The translations under genes and the position numbers were made by a program. Of a stretch of 40,410 nucleotides of DNA, positions 36,060-40,410 are shown in pieces. Within the stretch, counting starts at the first letter, position 1, and the number at the start of each line of letters is the position of its first letter. Under the pieces are notes generated by a model. That model was not told the origin of the DNA. It saw only the letters and a program-made list of their open reading frames with translations, and did not search any database. Source of the DNA: Acidimicrobiales bacterium (GTDB lineage: Bacteria; Actinomycetota; Acidimicrobiia; Acidimicrobiales; JABEUL01); the NCBI GenBank assembly GCA_027371755.1, contig DAHXLF010000005.1:1-40410 (forward strand), given 5' to 3'.

Positions 36060-36092
36060 TTTACTAACGACAATTTTTTACTAACGACAATT
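36060..36092. repeat. 17-bp-period tandem duplication containing ACTAACGACAAT x2
   Basis: actaacgacaat at 36063-36074 and 36080-36091. Confidence 0.88.
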
Positions 36093-36461
36093 TATCATTT
36101 ATTTAAACGATAATTTCGGTTCAACCAAGTGTCAAGGGAACTAGCTTCGTGTACGGAATTTATAGACTTGAGTGATTCCGCCGTTTGGATCACTACTAAC
36201 AGATTCCAGAGATTTAAATCCTGTATATGTGTGCGTTTACAACTCAATATTTAAGGAGTTGCTGTTTGGTTGGATTACCGTTTAATAGAAAGTAGAAAAC
36301 CTATATATAGGTTAAGGAAAGCCTATCAAAAAATAGTCAAACCGTCTGATGTTACAGATTAAGCAACCTTACTCGCTGCACAATATACGGTACACAATCT
36401 GTTGACTTCATACATCGCTAAATTAAAACTTTTAAAATAATCGATCTGATTGTCAAATTTT

Positions 36462-36665
36462 CTATTTTTGATCTTCAGTTGACGTAGTTTCTGATTTTGA
36501 TCCTTCGGCTCCCTCTTCCAACCCTTTTTTAAATTCATGGGAAGCTGAACCCAGACCTCGGGCAAATTTTGGAAGCTTAGTTCCACCAAAAAGTAACAGC
36601 ACTGCTACGATTACCAATATAATCGGAAGATCTCCGCCGAACAATTCTGCTAAAACAACAGACAT
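36462..36665 (-). CDS. tatA: Twin-arginine translocase subunit TatA/E
   Basis: 'MSVVLAELFGGDLPIILVIVAVLLLFGGTKLPKFARGLGSASHEFKKGLEE'. Internal ATG preferred over the ORF-track start at 36677. Confidence 0.93.
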   Translation of the reverse strand: MSVVLAELFGGDLPIILVIVAVLLLFGGTKLPKFARGLGSASHEFKKGLEEGAEGSKSETTSTEDQK

Positions 36666-36910
36666 AAAATACTCCATTTACAAGGGATCATTCTTAAGTG
36701 GACAATACTGACGATACTTAAGTGAACCTATTTATTAGTTTACATCAATTTTGGATCTAGATGTCATATATTGCCGTCGCGAAATTTGATTTCTTAAGTG
36801 CCTGAACAAGGTAATCGGTTCTTAGACCGTCGATGTATTTATCAGAACATTTAACCGTTACGATTTACACTTTTCTATAATTGTCATGGCATCAATTCCA
36901 TGACAGACGA

Positions 36911-37357
36911 TTACCCGGCTATAAATATACCCAAAACAAGCACCGCGATTGCCGAGGTCCCAGCAATAGATCCCCATGCTGCTATTGCTTTTTTGTTTTT
37001 TGCTTTTGTGTGCAAAAAGGAAGCCAGGCCCGTCACAACAACCAAAACAAGCTTTACTATAAAAACAACTTTCCATGCCCAAGAGGTAGCCGAAAAATCA
37101 ATTGCCGATGCATTCCAAAGTCCGGTAAGCACCAAGACCACAAATGCCGGCCATGCCATTTTGGCAAATTGATTAGCAATTGCAGACAATACTTCGGGGC
37201 TGACCTTACGAATTTTCGGTACCAAACCCGCCAATACGATCTGTCCACCAACCCAAACGGCCGCAGCCAAAACGTGCAGGCTTAGCCTTATGCCGTTTAA
37301 TGCAGAACTGAGGTGAGGTACGTTCGAACTTATCGATGAGACTGTTGAAATAAACAT
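36911..37357 (-). CDS. CopD-like (copper resistance D domain) membrane protein
   Basis: 'LSLHVLAAAVWVGGQIVLAGLVP...WPAFVVLVLTGLWNASAID..WKVVFIVKLVLVVVTG', four TMs. Start MFISTVSS preferred over 37450. Confidence 0.7.
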   Translation of the reverse strand: MFISTVSSISSNVPHLSSALNGIRLSLHVLAAAVWVGGQIVLAGLVPKIRKVSPEVLSAIANQFAKMAWPAFVVLVLTGLWNASAIDFSATSWAWKVVFIVKLVLVVVTGLASFLHTKAKNKKAIAAWGSIAGTSAIAVLVLGIFIAG

Positions 37358-37667
37358 ATCTAAGTATTCTAATATGGCAACTTGACCGGGAAAAACCTCG
37401 TTAAAATTATCTTTTTTTAAAGCATCCGGTGGGTTACAAAAATTAACCAAAACAAATTAGCCGAAAACCCAAGAAGCAGCGTTTTCAGCAAACAAGATCA
37501 TGTTGCTTAATACGTAATCCAAAGGGCTAGTCTTGATCCTTTATGCGGTAAAAATTTCTTGTGACTGGTGAGCGAAACGGTACTGCATTGGCCGCATCGA
37601 TCTAAAAAACTCCCAGGCGAGACTGCATTTATTAACCCATGGATTCAGAACGATAAAAAATTTTAGT

Positions 37668-38435
37668 TTAAATTGCGCCCCAGTTTGGCTTACGTTTTTC
37701 GGCGAAGGCAATCGCTCCCTCCATGGCGTCGGTTGAAACAAAGATTTGTCCGAATGCGGAATCTGAAATCTTCCAGGCATCGTCACCCGAAGAACTTAAG
37801 GTATCGTATATAACCTTCTTCGAGTTACGAACTGCGATCGGGGAATTATCCGCAATAACATTTGCCAACGAAAGCGCCTCTTCCAGAACCTTATCTTGAG
37901 GCACTACCCTATTAACCAGCCCCAGATTCATTGCTCGTTTTGCGTCAATTGGCTCTCCTGTAAGTGCTAATTCTAGGGCAATCGACAACGGCAGCCTTCT
38001 ATGCAAGCGAATCAATCCTCCGCCTCCAGCAATAAGCCCCCTTTTGACCTCGGGAATTCCAAATATTGCAGTTTCAGAAGCTACCACCAAATCACATGAA
38101 AGCATTATCTCACATCCGCCGGCCAATGCCGCTCCGTTGACAGCAGCTATGATGGGTTTGGGGTAATTTCTCTTTGCAATACCTGCGAAACCGTATTTAG
38201 GAGAAGCAATCTCCCCTATTTGCCCAGCCGCAAATGCTTTAAGATCCATTCCGGCACAAAATGCCTTATCTCCCGCTCCAGTAATAATTACGACCCATAT
38301 GTCTTTGTCTTCTTCAATTTCATCCAACGCACTGCCTATGGCCGTTGAGGTCGGTCCGTCAATTGCATTTCGGGCTTCGGGTCTGTTTATCGTTATAATT
38401 TCGACGTGATCTCTTTTTTCCCTAAGGATTGTCAT
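37668..38435 (-). CDS. Enoyl-CoA hydratase/isomerase (crotonase) family protein
   Basis: 'ITINRPEARNAIDGPT', 'AFCAGMDLKAFAAG', 'IIAAVNGAALAGGCEIMLSCDLVVASETAIFGIPEVKRGL'. Confidence 0.95.
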   Translation of the reverse strand: MTILREKRDHVEIITINRPEARNAIDGPTSTAIGSALDEIEEDKDIWVVIITGAGDKAFCAGMDLKAFAAGQIGEIASPKYGFAGIAKRNYPKPIIAAVNGAALAGGCEIMLSCDLVVASETAIFGIPEVKRGLIAGGGGLIRLHRRLPLSIALELALTGEPIDAKRAMNLGLVNRVVPQDKVLEEALSLANVIADNSPIAVRNSKKVIYDTLSSSGDDAWKISDSAFGQIFVSTDAMEGAIAFAEKRKPNWGAI

Positions 38436-38557
38436 GATATTACTCCTGTTATGTTCAATTTATTAGAAATAAGTGATTTATATTACTCTTGCAGTCTTTA
38501 ATGCTATCAAAACGAGACACGGAAATGCAATTTTTTTTTCCGGTTGTTCAAATCAAA

Positions 38558-40078
38558 TTAATTTTGCCCAAGATACCATCGCGGTTGCTCGCCTCTTATT
38601 TCAACTGTTTTGTCGACAAGTTCAACTTCTTTGAATTCATTTAAATCGCGCTCACCACAAGGCAATACTGCGCGCGATCCATCTCTTAATTCCAGTATTG
38701 CCGGTACCATAAAAACATCACCCATGGGACCGTAAGCAGGTGAAGCTGTAACTATTTTGGCACTCTGCGGTGTTAGCTCACCATTCTTTTGAACAGTTAT
38801 CTCTTTCGAGTCGATTTGCCCTTGACCGTGTTGCGTATCAGCCATTTTAAAACCAGACATAGGCGGTTTATTCGAATAAATTCCGTAAGAATGCTTTGTA
38901 ACATACCATCCGAGGCCACTTACCAAACCAAATCCATCGTTTTCTCTGAGAGTCTCAGTCATTTTTGCAATCGAATGGGATACGTAGTTATTGCCCGGTC
39001 CGCCAAAGTACGGCAGCCCGCCGGTAATCGTAAAACCCCTGGAGTCTTTATCAGAAAGTCCCAATGCCTTAATTGCAAGCTGGACCGGCGACGGGAAACA
39101 TGAATAAAAATCAATAAAATTTATATCGTCAATCGTAATACCGGCAACCTCAAGACACGAAGTTGCCGCAAGATTGATTCCCTCTGAGATGTCATATTCG
39201 GGCCTAGCCGAAAAGTTCCAAATATCGGCGGCATCCGCACCCGAATGGACAAAAATTACCTCGTCTTGCATCTTAAGTGATTTTGCTACTGCCCACGAAG
39301 TCAGGATATACGCAGCACCCTGATCCGAGCCCAAGAATGCACAGTGCAACTTTAGGTAGGGATCTGCTATGGGTCTGTTGTCTTTTGATGCTTCGGCTAG
39401 CTCCTTTGGACCTAACGGGGTCTTAAACCAGGCAAACTCATTTTTTGCTGCAACCTCAGTAAAATGGGCAAACAGTTCCGAAATGTATTCCCTCTGCTGG
39501 AGTATGGATCTACCTTCATTTTTTGCAATTACGGCTTCAAACATCGGATAGACGTGGGCGGGCGATATCAAACCTGCCTCAATCTCTTGCTCGCTTAAAC
39601 CTACTCTGTCTTCACCTAATAAAATATCGGATTGAACTTTATACTCTTTATCGACTTTGTCTAAGTTCGACAGAACTCCTTCAGTCTTCTGCTGTTTATA
39701 TTTTTTGGAAGAAGCCATAGCTTCAGCTCCGGAAATTAAAACTGCCGTCGTTTTGCCTTCAGATATCTCTTTGGAATATTTATTTACCAAATACTGGGGG
39801 GTATTTCCGCCGACTGTAGTGTAATAACATTTAGCATCTTCGATCTTTAAGGATTGAGCTAGAAGCCCTGCAGGTGCTTCCTCCTTTTTACCCAAGATAT
39901 TTACCACCACCACTTTGTCAATAAAGTTTTGAACTTGCATCCCCGAATGCTTCGAATTGGCTTCATCTACTACTATCTGGGCAGCTTCTGTGAGTAACTC
40001 CTGAGCCGCCTTAAGATCTTCTCCTTTGTACGTAACTTGTCCGACAGACAAAATTACCGGCATTCTATCTGGATCCAT
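38558..40078 (-). CDS. Thiolase-superfamily acetyl-CoA acetyltransferase-like protein with C-terminal extension
   Basis: 'TTVGGNTPQYLVNKYSKEISEGKTTAVLISGAEAM', 'INFIDFYSCFPSPVQLAIKALGL', 'TGGLPYFGGPGNNYVSHSI'. Confidence 0.88.
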   Translation of the reverse strand: MDPDRMPVILSVGQVTYKGEDLKAAQELLTEAAQIVVDEANSKHSGMQVQNFIDKVVVVNILGKKEEAPAGLLAQSLKIEDAKCYYTTVGGNTPQYLVNKYSKEISEGKTTAVLISGAEAMASSKKYKQQKTEGVLSNLDKVDKEYKVQSDILLGEDRVGLSEQEIEAGLISPAHVYPMFEAVIAKNEGRSILQQREYISELFAHFTEVAAKNEFAWFKTPLGPKELAEASKDNRPIADPYLKLHCAFLGSDQGAAYILTSWAVAKSLKMQDEVIFVHSGADAADIWNFSARPEYDISEGINLAATSCLEVAGITIDDINFIDFYSCFPSPVQLAIKALGLSDKDSRGFTITGGLPYFGGPGNNYVSHSIAKMTETLRENDGFGLVSGLGWYVTKHSYGIYSNKPPMSGFKMADTQHGQGQIDSKEITVQKNGELTPQSAKIVTASPAYGPMGDVFMVPAILELRDGSRAVLPCGERDLNEFKEVELVDKTVEIRGEQPRWYLGQN

Positions 40079-40079
40079 A

Positions 40080-40410
40080 TCAGCCTTTCATCTTTATATT
40101 GCTGTGTCTCGGTATAATGCCAAACATTATCAGTTCAGTTATAAACACAGCCAAATCATGTGCACTCTTATTGTCGTCGGTAACAAATCTTCGATGTGCG
40201 AACTGAGTTATCAGTGATGTGATTGCAAATGCAATAAGCTTAGATGAACCTTTGATCACGTTACCTGTGTTCTGATAAAACACAATATTCTCTTCAAGCA
40301 TGGTAGCGAAGCCGCCATAGATGTTGTACAGATGAGCCTCAAATCGATCTCCGAGCGCCAAAGAATCCCTAAAAAGCAACTTTAAAAGATCTTTATTGAC
40401 AAAGTGGTGG
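40080..40410 (-). CDS. TetR-family transcriptional regulator, truncated by the window edge
   Basis: Frame open to the window end, reading 'HHFVNKDLLKLLFRDSLALGDRFEAHLY', typical of the TetR HTH end and first ligand-domain helix. Confidence 0.75.
   Translation of the reverse strand, partial: HHFVNKDLLKLLFRDSLALGDRFEAHLYNIYGGFATMLEENIVFYQNTGNVIKGSSKLIAFAITSLITQFAHRRFVTDDNKSAHDLAVFITELIMFGIIPRHSNIKMKG

Noticed and set aside
36359-36589. 76-aa ORF overlapping tatA in another frame
   Set aside because: Same-strand out-of-frame overlap with a clear TatA; composition not protein-like.
1-40410. CRISPR arrays, prophage, IS elements or integration scars, including at the tRNA-Leu 3' end
   Set aside because: No spaced direct-repeat arrays, no transposase/integrase/phage proteins, and no duplicated tRNA 3' end were seen near 21613.

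Overview
The window is about 40 kb of a low-to-moderate GC actinobacterial chromosome (Acidimicrobiia-like is my inference from gene content and gene order, not tested). It is mostly ordinary chromosomal gene content. From left to right it holds: the 3' end of a type I restriction hsdR; a ROK kinase; a DUF3040 protein; a minus-strand run LysM protein - nrdR - PIG-L deacetylase - dinB, divergent from lexA across two SOS-box-like palindromes; a large modular CAP/TIG/Fn3 exported protein; and a crgA - pabA/trpG - [GT-C-like membrane protein] - pknB - pbpA - pstP - fhaB - fhaA - tRNA-Leu(CAG) block that resembles the mycobacterial cell-envelope signalling locus but has no rodA or pknA. Next come typA/bipA, a soluble MgtE_N/CBS protein, an Nramp-related (NRMT-like, probably Mg2+) transporter behind a structured leader, an acyl-CoA dehydrogenase, an MFS permease, an Nfu protein, a CDF transporter, a NamH-like MBL-Rieske protein, ctaF and ctaC, tatA, a CopD-like protein, an enoyl-CoA hydratase, a thiolase-like protein and a truncated TetR regulator. 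The most promising candidates for something undescribed are: (i) the transmembrane-less MgtE sensor module next to an NRMT-like transporter with an unrecognised leader RNA that can form mutually exclusive stems; (ii) a possible SOS operon carrying dinB and nrdR; (iii) an unexplained ~1.1 kb intergenic region with competing inverted repeats; (iv) a recurrent pattern of perfect 14-20 bp tandem duplications, mostly in intergenic DNA. No CRISPR array, prophage or insertion sequence was found.
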